This document shows positions 7,980 through 15,085 of a stretch of 36,589 nt of DNA, piece by piece. Origin of the DNA: Streptomyces sp. sk2.1. Its GTDB lineage: Bacteria; Actinomycetota; Actinomycetes; Streptomycetales; Streptomycetaceae. The DNA is taken from positions 95,319 through 131,907 of the forward strand of contig NZ_RDBO01000055.1 of NCBI RefSeq assembly GCF_008120935.1. The letters are read 5' to 3'. A model generated the notes under the pieces. That model worked only from the letters and a program-made list of their open reading frames with translations. It had not been told where the DNA came from and searched no databases. A program made the position numbers and the translations under genes. Within the stretch, counting starts at the first letter, position 1. Each line of letters opens with the position of its first letter.

Positions 7980-7999
7980 CCGGTCCGGCGCCGGACCGG
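7980..7999. terminator. Perfect 20-bp palindrome between convergent genes
   Basis: CCGGTCCGGCGCCGGACCGG is a perfect inverted repeat between the convergent acyl-CoA dehydrogenase and rhodanese genes. It can fold as a very GC-rich hairpin on either strand. There is no T-run, as is usual for Streptomyces stem-loops. It is the best candidate for a bidirectional terminator; the rest of the 156-bp gap shows only repeated GGCCGG/GGTCGG motifs. Confidence 0.5.
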
Positions 8000-8083
8000 C
8001 ACCACTCGACCACCCCGACCGGACTCCTCGGCCGAGCGGGCCGGTCGAGCGGGTCGGTCGGCCACCCGGCCCAGCGGGCCGGT

Positions 8084-8428
8084 TCAGAGCACGAAGGCCG
8101 GGCTCTCGCCGTCGGCGACCATCGGGCGTCCGGCACCGTCCCAGGCGAGCATGCCGCCGTCGATGTTCACGGCGTCGACGCCCTGCTGCACCAGGTACTG
8201 GGTGACCTGGGCGGACCGGCCGCCGACCCGGCACATCACATGCACGCGCCGACCGTCGGCGACCGCTTCGGTCAGCTCACCGAAGCGGGCCACGAAGTCA
8301 CTCATCGGGATGTGCAGGGCTCCTTCGACGTGCCCGGCCGCCCACTCGTTGTCCTCCCGGACATCCAGCACGAAGCCGTCCGCCGGAACCGCCGCGACGT
8401 CCACCGAGGGCAGCGGGGCGAAATTCAT
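8084..8428 (-). CDS. Single-domain rhodanese-like sulfurtransferase
   Basis: A 114-residue rhodanese-fold protein. Seen are FVLDVREDNEWAAGHVEGA (the conserved DVRE and the GH before the IP segment) and the active-site loop MCRVGGRSAQ, whose Cys would carry the persulfide. The length is that of stand-alone GlpE-like proteins, so it probably moves sulfur between small thiols or protein partners; the acceptor is unknown. ATG at 8426-8428. The J-domain gene lies just upstream on the same strand (46-nt gap), so the two may be co-transcribed. Downstream is the palindrome at 7980-7999. Confidence 0.9.
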   Translation of the reverse strand: MNFAPLPSVDVAAVPADGFVLDVREDNEWAAGHVEGALHIPMSDFVARFGELTEAVADGRRVHVMCRVGGRSAQVTQYLVQQGVDAVNIDGGMLAWDGAGRPMVADGESPAFVL

Positions 8429-8474
8429 GGGTCATGCCTTCTCTCGTACGTACGCTCCAGGGTCACCGGGAACG

Positions 8475-9515
8475 CTACTGCACCAGACCCGCCAGCTCGT
8501 CCTCGCGCTGCGCGACCTCGCCCAGCAGCTGCTCGGCGATCTCGTCGAGCAGCCGGTCCGGGTCGTCGGGCGCCATCCGCAGCATGGCGCCGATCGCGCT
8601 CTCCTCCAGTTCCCGCGCGAGCACGGTGAGCAGGTCCTTGCGCTGGGTCAGCCAGTTCAGCCGGGCGTAGAGCTCCTCGCTCTCGCCGAGCTCCGGCTCG
8701 GGCATCGCGGGGCCCGCCTCCCACTCCTGCGCCAGCTCCATCAGGAGGGCCTCGTCACCGAGCCCGTAAGCGGCGTTCACCCGGGCGATGAACTCGTCCC
8801 GGCGGGACCGCTCCGCCTCGTCCTGCGCCAGGTCCGGGTGGGCCTTGCGGGCCAGGTCGCGGTAGAGCCTGCGCGCCTCCTCGGTCGGCCTGACCCGCTT
8901 GGGCGGTCGCACCGGCTGCTCGGTGAGCATCGCCGCCGCCTCGGGGGACAGCCCGTCCGAGTCGATCCAGTCGTGGAACAGCTCGTCGACACCGGGCATC
9001 GGCATCACGACCGCCCGCGCCTCCTGCGCCTTGCGGATGTCCTCCGGGTCACCCGTCCTGGCGGCGCGGGCCTCCGCGATCTGCGCGTCGAGCTCGTCGA
9101 GGCGGGTGTACATCGGGCCGAGCTTCTGGTGGTGCAGCCGGGAGAAGTTCTCGACCTCGACCCGGAAGGTCTCCACCGCGATCTCGAACTCGATCAGCGC
9201 CTGCTCCGCCACCCGGACCGCCCTCGCGAGCCGGGCCTCGGGCCGTTCCCCCGCGGCGGTGTCGCCCGTACCCCCGTCGGCGGCGCCGTCACCGGTCCGA
9301 CCGTCGCCGTCACCGGCCACGGCCTCTCCGGCAGCGTCCGCGGCCGCCCCGTCGGGCGCCCCGCCGACGGCGCCGGCCCCCGAACCGGCACCGGCCGGCT
9401 GTCCCTGCTCCTCGGTCTGCTCCTCGTGCCGGGCATGCCGCCCGTGCTGCCGGTCGTTGTCCTGCCGGTCATCGTCGTTCCGGGTGGTCGGCACTCCGGC
9501 GGCTTCGTGGGTCAC
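8475..9515 (-). CDS. J-domain-like protein with coiled-coil
   Basis: A 346-residue protein. The first 90 residues are low-complexity (Gly, Ala, Asp, Thr) and likely disordered. Residues about 100-165 (ARAVRVAEQALIEFEIAVET onwards) are Glu/Arg-rich and look like a coiled coil. A degenerate J domain follows: EEARRLYRDLARKAHPDL contains the diagnostic HPD tripeptide, followed by a helix ending FIARVNAAYGLGDEALL. J domains stimulate Hsp70 ATPase, so it may be a specialised DnaK partner. The GTG at 9513-9515 was chosen because the frame upstream is Arg/Gly/Pro shadow sequence. The 185-bp gap to the next gene shows nothing clear. Confidence 0.75.
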   Translation of the reverse strand: MTHEAAGVPTTRNDDDRQDNDRQHGRHARHEEQTEEQGQPAGAGSGAGAVGGAPDGAAADAAGEAVAGDGDGRTGDGAADGGTGDTAAGERPEARLARAVRVAEQALIEFEIAVETFRVEVENFSRLHHQKLGPMYTRLDELDAQIAEARAARTGDPEDIRKAQEARAVVMPMPGVDELFHDWIDSDGLSPEAAAMLTEQPVRPPKRVRPTEEARRLYRDLARKAHPDLAQDEAERSRRDEFIARVNAAYGLGDEALLMELAQEWEAGPAMPEPELGESEELYARLNWLTQRKDLLTVLARELEESAIGAMLRMAPDDPDRLLDEIAEQLLGEVAQREDELAGLVQ

Positions 9516-9700
9516 CCGTCCAGCGTATGGCCACGGACCACGCCCCCAGGACGCGCGGTCGGCTCCCGCACTCCTCGAACGCCCGACCGCTCCCGCCCCG
9601 GGCCCGCCGCAGACCTGTCTCAGAGCCGTTCCCGGCGCCGTCTCCCGCTCCACCGGACGCCCCGGTACCCCACGGGCCGTCGCCGGGTCCCCCGGCCCTC

Positions 9701-11152
9701 TCAGACGCCCAGCTCGGCGGCTATTCGCCCCGAACCGATGGCCTGCACCAGCTCCGTGTGGTCCGCCTCCGTACGGTCCGCGTAGGTCACCGCGAACGCC
9801 GCCACGGCCTCGTCCAGCTCCTCGCTCTTCCCGCAGTAACCGGCGATCAGCCGAGGATCCGCGCTGTGCGCGTGAGCACGGGCCAGCAGCGCACCGGTCA
9901 TCCGGCCGTAGTCGTCGACCTGGTCGGCCGCCAGCGCCGCCGGGTCGACGCTGCCCTTGCGGTTCCTGAACTGCCTCACCTGGAACGGACGGCCGTCCAC
10001 GGTCGCCCAGCCCAGCAGGATGTCGCTGACGACCTGCATCCGCTTCTGCCCGAGCACCACCCGGCGCCCCTCGTGGGCCACCTCCGGCACCTCGAACCCG
10101 ACAGCCGGCAGGTACGGCGCCAGCACGGAGGGCCGCGCCTCCTTCACCTGAAGCACCAGGGGCTCACCGCGGTGGTCGAGCAGCAGCACCACGTACGACC
10201 GGGTGCCGACGCTTCCGGTGCCGACCACCCGGAACGCCACGTCATGGATCGCGTACCGGGCGAGGAGCGGCACACGGTCCTCGGAGACCGTGTCCAAGTA
10301 GCCCCCGAGCGCCGCCGCGACCGCCGCGGCCTCCTCGTCCGGCACCCTCCGCAGCACCGGCGGCGCGTCCACGAAGCGGCGCCCGCCGTCCCCCGAGTCC
10401 TCGGTCGACCTGGCCGCGAAACGGGCGCTGGTGTTCTTGCGGGCCTTCTCCGAAACCCGTTCCAGGGTCCCGAGGAGGTCCCGGGCGTCCGTGTGCGAGA
10501 CGAGTTCCTCGTCCGCGATGGCGTTCCATGCGTCGAGCGCGGGCAGCTTGGCCAGCAGCCGCATCGTCCGCCGGTACGCCCCCACCGTGTCGTACGCCCC
10601 CCGCCGGCAGGTCTCCTCGTCCGCACCGGCTTCGCGCCCCGCGAGCACCAGCGAGGTGGCGAGCCGCTTGAGATCCCACTCCCACGGGCCGAACACGGTC
10701 TCGTCGAAGTCGTTCAGATCGATGACCAGGCTGCCGCGCGCGTCGCCGTACAGCCCGAAATTGGCCGCGTGGGCGTCGCCGCAGAGCTGAGCGCCCACCC
10801 CGCTGACCGGAGTACCCACCAGGTCATGGGCCATCAGCCCGGCCGACCCGCGCAGGAAGGCGAAGGGGGTGGCCGCCATCCGGCCCACCCGGATCGGGGT
10901 GAGAGCCGGCACCCTGCCCCTGCTCGACTCCTCGACCGCCCGCACCGCGTCGGGCCGCCCGGCCGGAAGGTCCAGGAAGGCGTGCGAGGCCCTGGGCACC
11001 CTCGCCCGCAGCGCCTTGCCCTCCTTCCGCGACGGCCGCGCCACGCCCCCGCCCGCCCCGGTCGCCCGCCGCGCGAATCCCGGCACGACCGGGATGCGCG
11101 GATCGCTCTCCACGGCCCTCTGAACCGGCACGGTCGCTTCGATTTCACCCAT
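9701..11152 (-). CDS. DUF2252 family protein (kinase-like fold)
   Basis: A 483-residue member of the DUF2252 family. Its motifs resemble the aminoglycoside phosphotransferase/protein-kinase-like fold: QLCGDAHAANFGLYGD looks like the catalytic loop (Asp and Asn), and VIDLNDFDETVFGPWEWDL like the metal-binding Asp segment. Later conserved stretches are RVVGTGSVGTRSYVVLL, QVKEARPS and GQKRMQVVSD. The real substrate is not known, so kinase activity is inference. ATG at 11150-11152. It reads away from a 146-bp gap holding two DnaA-box matches. Its 3' end has no strong terminator. Confidence 0.85.
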   Translation of the reverse strand: MGEIEATVPVQRAVESDPRIPVVPGFARRATGAGGGVARPSRKEGKALRARVPRASHAFLDLPAGRPDAVRAVEESSRGRVPALTPIRVGRMAATPFAFLRGSAGLMAHDLVGTPVSGVGAQLCGDAHAANFGLYGDARGSLVIDLNDFDETVFGPWEWDLKRLATSLVLAGREAGADEETCRRGAYDTVGAYRRTMRLLAKLPALDAWNAIADEELVSHTDARDLLGTLERVSEKARKNTSARFAARSTEDSGDGGRRFVDAPPVLRRVPDEEAAAVAAALGGYLDTVSEDRVPLLARYAIHDVAFRVVGTGSVGTRSYVVLLLDHRGEPLVLQVKEARPSVLAPYLPAVGFEVPEVAHEGRRVVLGQKRMQVVSDILLGWATVDGRPFQVRQFRNRKGSVDPAALAADQVDDYGRMTGALLARAHAHSADPRLIAGYCGKSEELDEAVAAFAVTYADRTEADHTELVQAIGSGRIAAELGV

Positions 11153-11253
11153 GGTGCGCAGCCTCCCCCCGCTCCCCTGCGCTCCCGGCCCTACGCCCTG
11201 TCGCAGATCAATTCCGACGAAGGTACCTCCGTGGGCCGAAACCCGTCTGCCCC

Positions 11254-11285
11254 TGTGGAAAACCTGATCCGCAGCCTGTGGACAA
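11254..11285 (-). promoter_or_regulatory. Pair of DnaA-box-like nonamers
   Basis: Read on the minus strand, TTTTCCACA (11254-11262, one base off) and TTGTCCACA (11277-11285, a perfect Streptomyces-type DnaA box) lie 14 nt apart in the gap between the DUF2252 start and the stop of the next gene upstream. They could be a DnaA-responsive or DnaA-titrating site. Chance occurrence in this GC-rich DNA is low but not excluded. Confidence 0.45.
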
Positions 11286-11298
11286 CAATCCGCCCTGG

Positions 11299-12474
11299 TC
11301 AGACGCCGACGGCTTCCTCCATCTCCTCCTCGGCCTTCGCCTCTTCATCCGCCCCGGTCCCGGCCCGGGTGGCATTCCTCACGGCGTGCTTCGGCCCGTG
11401 CGCCTCCGGGGCGATGACGGACCCGGCGGTGACGGATCCGGCAGTCGCGGACCCGGCCATGACGTCGCCGGACGAGATCGCGGCCGCCTTCCGCCGCTTC
11501 GACTCGGTCAGCCCGGCCAGCCCCACCAGGACCAGTCCCGTCACGAACCAGAGCGCCAGCACCAGCACGTTCCCGCCGAGCCCGTGCCCGTCGAAGTACA
11601 CATGGCTGCGCACGCCCTCGACGAAGCCCGCACCGTTCCAGAAGGAGTGCAAGGAGGAGAAGAAGCCGGACTGCAGCTCGGGCCGGAAGATGCCGCCGGA
11701 GCTGGTGAAGTTGAGCATCACGAACAGCACCATCAGCCCGAGCGTCGTCCACCGCTTGAGGAACGTGTGCAGTCCGACGCCGATCAGCAGAATGCCCGCC
11801 GAGTAGAGCCAGGCCATCGCCCACAGACCGCCGAGCCCGTGGTCGACGAGGCCGAACACCGGCCCCGCGAACATCACCCCGATCACGCTCACCACCAGAG
11901 ACGCGGCAACGGCCAGCGCGGCCCTGATCCACAGCGCCAGCACGGCACCCGCGCCGCCGATCACCGCGACCGACGCGTACGAGCCGATGCTCACCGCGAC
12001 CAGCAGGAAGAAGATGCCCTGCCCGGTCGGATCACCGTCCGCCGTCGGCACCGTGTCCGTCACCTTCAGCGGCGCACCCCGGTCGGCCGCGACCTCGGTG
12101 AAGACCTTCTCGACCACCGTGGCGCTGGTGTCGGACGAGGCACTGGCCACCAGCAGCTCGGGGTGTTCGCCCGGCAGGTACGCGCCGAAGCTCGCCCGGG
12201 TCCTGAGGTGCTCCACCGCCGCCGCGCGGTCGGGGACGGTACGCACGCTCAGCGCCCCGTCCCCCTTGTCCTGCAATGTCTGCGCGAGCAGCCGGGCGCT
12301 CGGGCCCGAGCCGACCACGTCCACCCGCAGATCGTGCGGCTCCGGGGCGTGGAACGCCCCGAGGTAGGCGAGCCCCATGCCGATGCACATCAGCAGCGGC
12401 GTGACGAAATGGCCCAGCACATGCCGCAGAGCGGCGGCGGTGGACCCGGTGCCGGCACTCGGACCAGCGGACAT
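11299..12474 (-). CDS. YhgE/Pip- or DUF3533-like multi-pass membrane protein
   Basis: A 391-residue membrane protein with one N-terminal helix (about 22-40), a large extracytoplasmic segment (about 45-145), then five or six helices (150-330) and a Ser/Ala/Glu-rich cytoplasmic tail with a short AGSVTAGSV repeat. This layout matches ABC-2-like/YhgE-type proteins sometimes annotated as DUF3533 or as export or phage-infection proteins. No ATPase gene is nearby. It is divergent from a MarR regulator with two inverted repeats between them, so it is probably the target of that regulator, for instance a compound-export or stress protein. GAGGTG precedes the ATG (12472-12474). The family call is moderate because it rests on topology and gene context. 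Confidence 0.65.
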   Translation of the reverse strand: MSAGPSAGTGSTAAALRHVLGHFVTPLLMCIGMGLAYLGAFHAPEPHDLRVDVVGSGPSARLLAQTLQDKGDGALSVRTVPDRAAAVEHLRTRASFGAYLPGEHPELLVASASSDTSATVVEKVFTEVAADRGAPLKVTDTVPTADGDPTGQGIFFLLVAVSIGSYASVAVIGGAGAVLALWIRAALAVAASLVVSVIGVMFAGPVFGLVDHGLGGLWAMAWLYSAGILLIGVGLHTFLKRWTTLGLMVLFVMLNFTSSGGIFRPELQSGFFSSLHSFWNGAGFVEGVRSHVYFDGHGLGGNVLVLALWFVTGLVLVGLAGLTESKRRKAAAISSGDVMAGSATAGSVTAGSVIAPEAHGPKHAVRNATRAGTGADEEAKAEEEMEEAVGV

Positions 12475-12485
12475 GCGAACACCTC

Positions 12486-12509
12486 AATAGTTGGCTTTTG
12501 CAACCTATT
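12486..12509. promoter_or_regulatory. Inverted repeat 1 in the MarR/membrane-protein promoter gap
   Basis: AATAGTTGGC-TTTT-GCAACCTATT: 10-bp arms with two mismatches around a 4-nt centre, located between the divergent genes and close to the membrane-protein start. AT-rich palindromes of this kind are typical MarR operators. Confidence 0.55.
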
Positions 12510-12513
12510 ACTT

Positions 12514-12528
12514 GTTGTACTCTACAAC
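12514..12528. promoter_or_regulatory. Inverted repeat 2, MarR operator candidate
   Basis: GTTGTA-CTC-TACAAC has perfect 6-bp arms, 4 nt after the first repeat. The shared core GTTG/CAAC in both repeats suggests two sites for the same dimer. Binding here would control both the membrane-protein gene and marR itself. Confidence 0.6.
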
Positions 12529-12566
12529 TGAATTCCGAGGAACGCGATCCGGAAGGCGGGCCGGCG

Positions 12567-13028
12567 ATGGAAACCCCCGAGAAGCGCGAAGAGTCGCTGG
12601 ACGTCATCCAGCGGGAGTTGACCGCCTTCGCACGCCGGGCGCGGGCCGCCGCGGCCCGCCTCCACCCGGAGCTCCCTCTGGTCTCGTACACACTGCTGGC
12701 GCACATCGACGACCGGAACGGATGCCGCGCGACGGACCTGGCCGCCCACTACATGCTGGACAAATCGACGGTCAGCCGGCAGATCGGGACCCTGGAGAAA
12801 CTGGGGCTGATCGAACGCCACCCGGACCCGGACGACCACCGCATCCAGGTACTGCACCCCACCGCGGCCGGAGTCCGGGCCCTCGCCTCGACCCAGGCCA
12901 GTCGGCACGCGGCGTACCAGCGGCGCCTGGCCGACTGGACGGAGGACGACCTCGCCCGGTTCGCGGAATACCTGCTGCGCTACAACTCGGCGGGCGACCC
13001 GACCACGGACACCTCACAAGCCCCGTAA
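12567..13028 (+). CDS. MarR-family transcriptional regulator
   Basis: A 153-residue winged-helix regulator. The helix-turn-helix is in CRATDLAAHYMLDKSTVSRQ, followed by the wing with the typical DPDDHRIQV motif. The dimerising helices at both ends are seen (RELTAFARRARAAAARLH; DDLARFAEYLLRYN). I chose ATG 12567, preceded by GGAAGG (12551-12556); an in-frame ATG at 12498 would begin inside the operator region and is unlikely. It is divergent from the membrane-protein gene and probably represses it and itself, released by a phenolic or other small ligand, as is usual for the family. Confidence 0.9.
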   Translation: METPEKREESLDVIQRELTAFARRARAAAARLHPELPLVSYTLLAHIDDRNGCRATDLAAHYMLDKSTVSRQIGTLEKLGLIERHPDPDDHRIQVLHPTAAGVRALASTQASRHAAYQRRLADWTEDDLARFAEYLLRYNSAGDPTTDTSQAP

Positions 13029-13082
13029 GCTCTGTTAAGCCTCGTAGCCACTCAACAGCCACCCAGCGGCCACAGAGTCAGG

Positions 13083-13098
13083 CGTTTCACGTGAAACG
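13083..13098. other. parS centromere site (ParB binding)
   Basis: CGTTTCACGTGAAACG is a perfect 16-bp palindrome containing the conserved parS core GTTTCACGTGAAAC. Streptomyces carry many such sites around oriC, where ParB loads to segregate chromosomes during sporulation. It lies in the short gap between marR and the tRNA-Leu terminator, away from coding sequence. It is the only full match I found in this window. Confidence 0.92.
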
Positions 13099-13121
13099 GA
13101 AACAATGGAGGCCGGGAACGA

Positions 13122-13156
13122 AGAAGCCCCACAGACCGTTGGCCTGTGGGGCTTCT
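13122..13156 (-). terminator. Terminator of tRNA-Leu
   Basis: AGAAGCCCCACAG and CTGTGGGGCTTCT form perfect 13-bp arms around a 9-nt loop, starting 7 nt after the tRNA 3' end. Read on the minus strand it is followed by TCGTTCC, a modest U-rich tail. Its other face could also stop marR transcription. Confidence 0.8.
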
Positions 13157-13162
13157 CTCTTG

Positions 13163-13245
13163 TGCGCGAGGGGGGATTTGAACCCCCACGTCCCTAAGGA
13201 CACTGGCACCTGAAGCCAGCGCGTCTGCCGTTCCGCCACTCGCGC
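13163..13245 (-). tRNA. tRNA-Leu (CAG)
   Basis: An 83-nt class II tRNA. The acceptor stem is GCGCGAG with CTCGCGC, discriminator A, and no encoded CCA. The anticodon arm is CTGGC-TTCAGGT-GCCAG, giving anticodon CAG. A long variable arm (TGTCCTTAGGGACGT) and the T loop GTTCAAATC are present, as in leucine tRNAs. It is followed by a strong terminator and has a plausible AT-rich -10 (TAATCT) about 60 nt upstream. Confidence 0.96.
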
Positions 13246-13560
13246 AAGAGTGGTGTTTCCGGGCTCTCTCACCGTTTGGTGCGATCGCCTGGCGACATCC
13301 GGAAGATTAGCACGCTGGACAGGGTGGATTCACATCCGTTGTTTCGCCGACCGTCAGGAGGGCAGCGGGAACGCCGAGCGGCCGCCCCCACTCCTCCTGT
13401 ATGTACCCGGGGTGCGGGACACTGTGAGGAGGCCGCCTCTACGATCCGTGTGAGAGGTGACACTCATCCACAGGGCAGACAAGGGGAACCAGCCGATTTC
13501 CCGACGCGTGGATACGATCAGTAAGCAGTACAGGGACGACTACGACGGAGGAGGTGCCCC
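13246..13560. other. Gap between tRNA-Leu and fhaA (divergent promoters)
   Basis: A 315-bp non-coding stretch that must hold the promoters of tRNA-Leu (minus) and of the fhaA operon (plus). Visible are TCATCCACA (13464-13472, a degenerate Streptomyces DnaA box) and TACGAT (13513-13518) as a possible -10 for fhaA. A strong ribosome binding site GGAGGAGG (13547-13554) sits before the fhaA ATG. No believable ORF or other RNA is seen. Confidence 0.5.
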
Positions 13561-14430
13561 ATGGGAGTCATGAAGCGTTTCGAGCAGCGTCTCGAAGGTC
13601 TGGTCAACGGCACCTTCGCCAAGGTCTTCAAGTCCGAGGTCCAGCCGGTCGAGATCGCGGGAGCCCTCCAGCGCGAGTGCGACAACAACGCAACGATCTG
13701 GAACCGCGAGCGGACAGTCGTCCCCAATGACTTCATCGTCGAGCTCAGCACCCCCGACTACGAGCGACTCAGCCCGTACTCGGGCCAGTTGGGCGACGAG
13801 CTCTCCGGCCTGGTCCGCGACTACGCCAAGCAGCAGCGGTACACCTTCATGGGCCCCATCAAGGTCCACCTGGAGAAGGCCGACGACCTCGACACCGGGC
13901 TCTACCGGGTGCGCAGCCGCACCCTGGCGTCGAGTTCGTCACAGGACCCCCAGAGCCGGCAGGGAGCGCAGGGCCACCCCGGCCAGCCCCCCTACCCCGG
14001 ACCGGGACGGTCCCCGCAGCCTCCCGGCGGAGGCTACGGCTACCCGCCCAGCTCCGCCCCGCCCATGCCCGCGGCCCCGCCGCCGGGCGCGGGCAGGCCC
14101 AGCGCCGACCGGCACCCGCCGGCCGGTCCCAGCCCCCTGCCCAACGCGCAGGTGCGACGCTGGATCGAGATCAACGGCACCCGCCATCAGATCTCCCGCC
14201 CGACGCTGGTGCTGGGACGCAGCACCGACGCCGACGTGCGGATCGACGACCCCGGCGTATCGCGTCGGCACTGTGAGATCCGGACCGGAACGCCCTCGAC
14301 GATCCAGGATCTCGGGTCTACCAACGGCATCGTGGTAGACGGGCAGCACACCACCCGCGCTACGCTCCGCGACGGCTCGCGGATCGTCGTGGGCAGCACC
14401 ACCATCGTTTACCGGCAAGCCGAAGGGTGA
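13561..14430 (+). CDS. fhaA: FhaA: DUF3662 and FHA domain protein
   Basis: A 289-residue cytoplasmic scaffold. The N-terminal DUF3662 domain (residues 1-115, KRFEQRLEGLVNGTFAKVF) is followed by a Pro/Gly/Ser/Tyr-rich linker (about 125-198). A C-terminal FHA domain (about 205-285) shows LVLGRSTDADVRIDDPGVSR, RRHCEI and LGSTNGIVVDG. FHA domains bind phosphothreonine. In mycobacteria the equivalent binds the phosphorylated pseudokinase domain of MviN and affects peptidoglycan synthesis at the pole. First gene of the phosphorylation/cell-wall operon, with a strong GGAGGAGG site 6 nt before the ATG. It is 10 nt from fhaB. Confidence 0.95.
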   Translation: MGVMKRFEQRLEGLVNGTFAKVFKSEVQPVEIAGALQRECDNNATIWNRERTVVPNDFIVELSTPDYERLSPYSGQLGDELSGLVRDYAKQQRYTFMGPIKVHLEKADDLDTGLYRVRSRTLASSSSQDPQSRQGAQGHPGQPPYPGPGRSPQPPGGGYGYPPSSAPPMPAAPPPGAGRPSADRHPPAGPSPLPNAQVRRWIEINGTRHQISRPTLVLGRSTDADVRIDDPGVSRRHCEIRTGTPSTIQDLGSTNGIVVDGQHTTRATLRDGSRIVVGSTTIVYRQAEG

Positions 14431-14440
14431 AGCGGGGGCA

Positions 14441-14956
14441 ATGTCAGAGCTGACCCTGACGGTCATGCGGCTAGGTTTCCTGGCTGTTCTGTGGCTGTTC
14501 GTGATCGTGGCCGTCCAGGTCATCCGCAGTGATCTGTTCGGAACGCGCGTCACGCAGCGCGGCTCACGCCGCACCGCGAACGACGCACGACCGCCACAGC
14601 AGCGCCAGAACGCCGCGGCACCGCCGCAGCAGCGTCAACAGTCCGGCCGCCAGCGCCGGGGGGCACCCACGAAGCTGGTCGTCTCCGAGGGCAGCCTCAC
14701 CGGCACCACGGTGGCGCTCCAGGGGCAGACCATCACGCTGGGCCGCGCGCACGATTCAACGATCGTGCTGGACGACGACTACGCGTCCAGCAGGCATGCC
14801 AGGATCTACCCCGACCGTGACGGCCAGTGGATCGTCGAGGATCTCGGGTCCACCAACGGCACGTATCTCGACCGGACCCGTCTCACCACCCCGACGCCCG
14901 TTCCGCTGGGTGCGCCGATCCGAATCGGCAAGACCGTCATCGAGCTGCGGAAGTAG
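14441..14956 (+). CDS. fhaB: FhaB: membrane-anchored FHA domain protein
   Basis: A 171-residue protein with a transmembrane helix at about 7-28 (VMRLGFLAVLWLFVIVAVQV), a basic Gln/Pro/Arg-rich linker (about 40-75) and an FHA domain at about 78-170. The FHA core is TITLGRAHDSTIVLDDDYAS, SRHARI and LGSTNGTYLDR, with the Arg, Ser-x-x-His and Asn positions used to hold phosphothreonine. The mycobacterial counterpart (FipA) is a PknB-pathway partner linked to FtsZ. It lies 10 nt after fhaA and 129 nt before pstP. Confidence 0.94.
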   Translation: MSELTLTVMRLGFLAVLWLFVIVAVQVIRSDLFGTRVTQRGSRRTANDARPPQQRQNAAAPPQQRQQSGRQRRGAPTKLVVSEGSLTGTTVALQGQTITLGRAHDSTIVLDDDYASSRHARIYPDRDGQWIVEDLGSTNGTYLDRTRLTTPTPVPLGAPIRIGKTVIELRK

Positions 14957-15085
14957 TACGACAATGAGCGAGCGGAGCGAGCGAGCCGCGGCGGTACGGT
15001 CATCGGACCCCGCCCGGCTCCCGACCGGAGGGTGGGCAGTGTGGCTCGAGACCGGCTGTACCCCGAGCCGACGGGAGAGGTGCGC

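Noticed and set aside
8445..8454. CGTACGTACG palindrome between the rhodanese and J-domain genes
   Set aside because: Too short and of simple alternating composition to support a regulator site.
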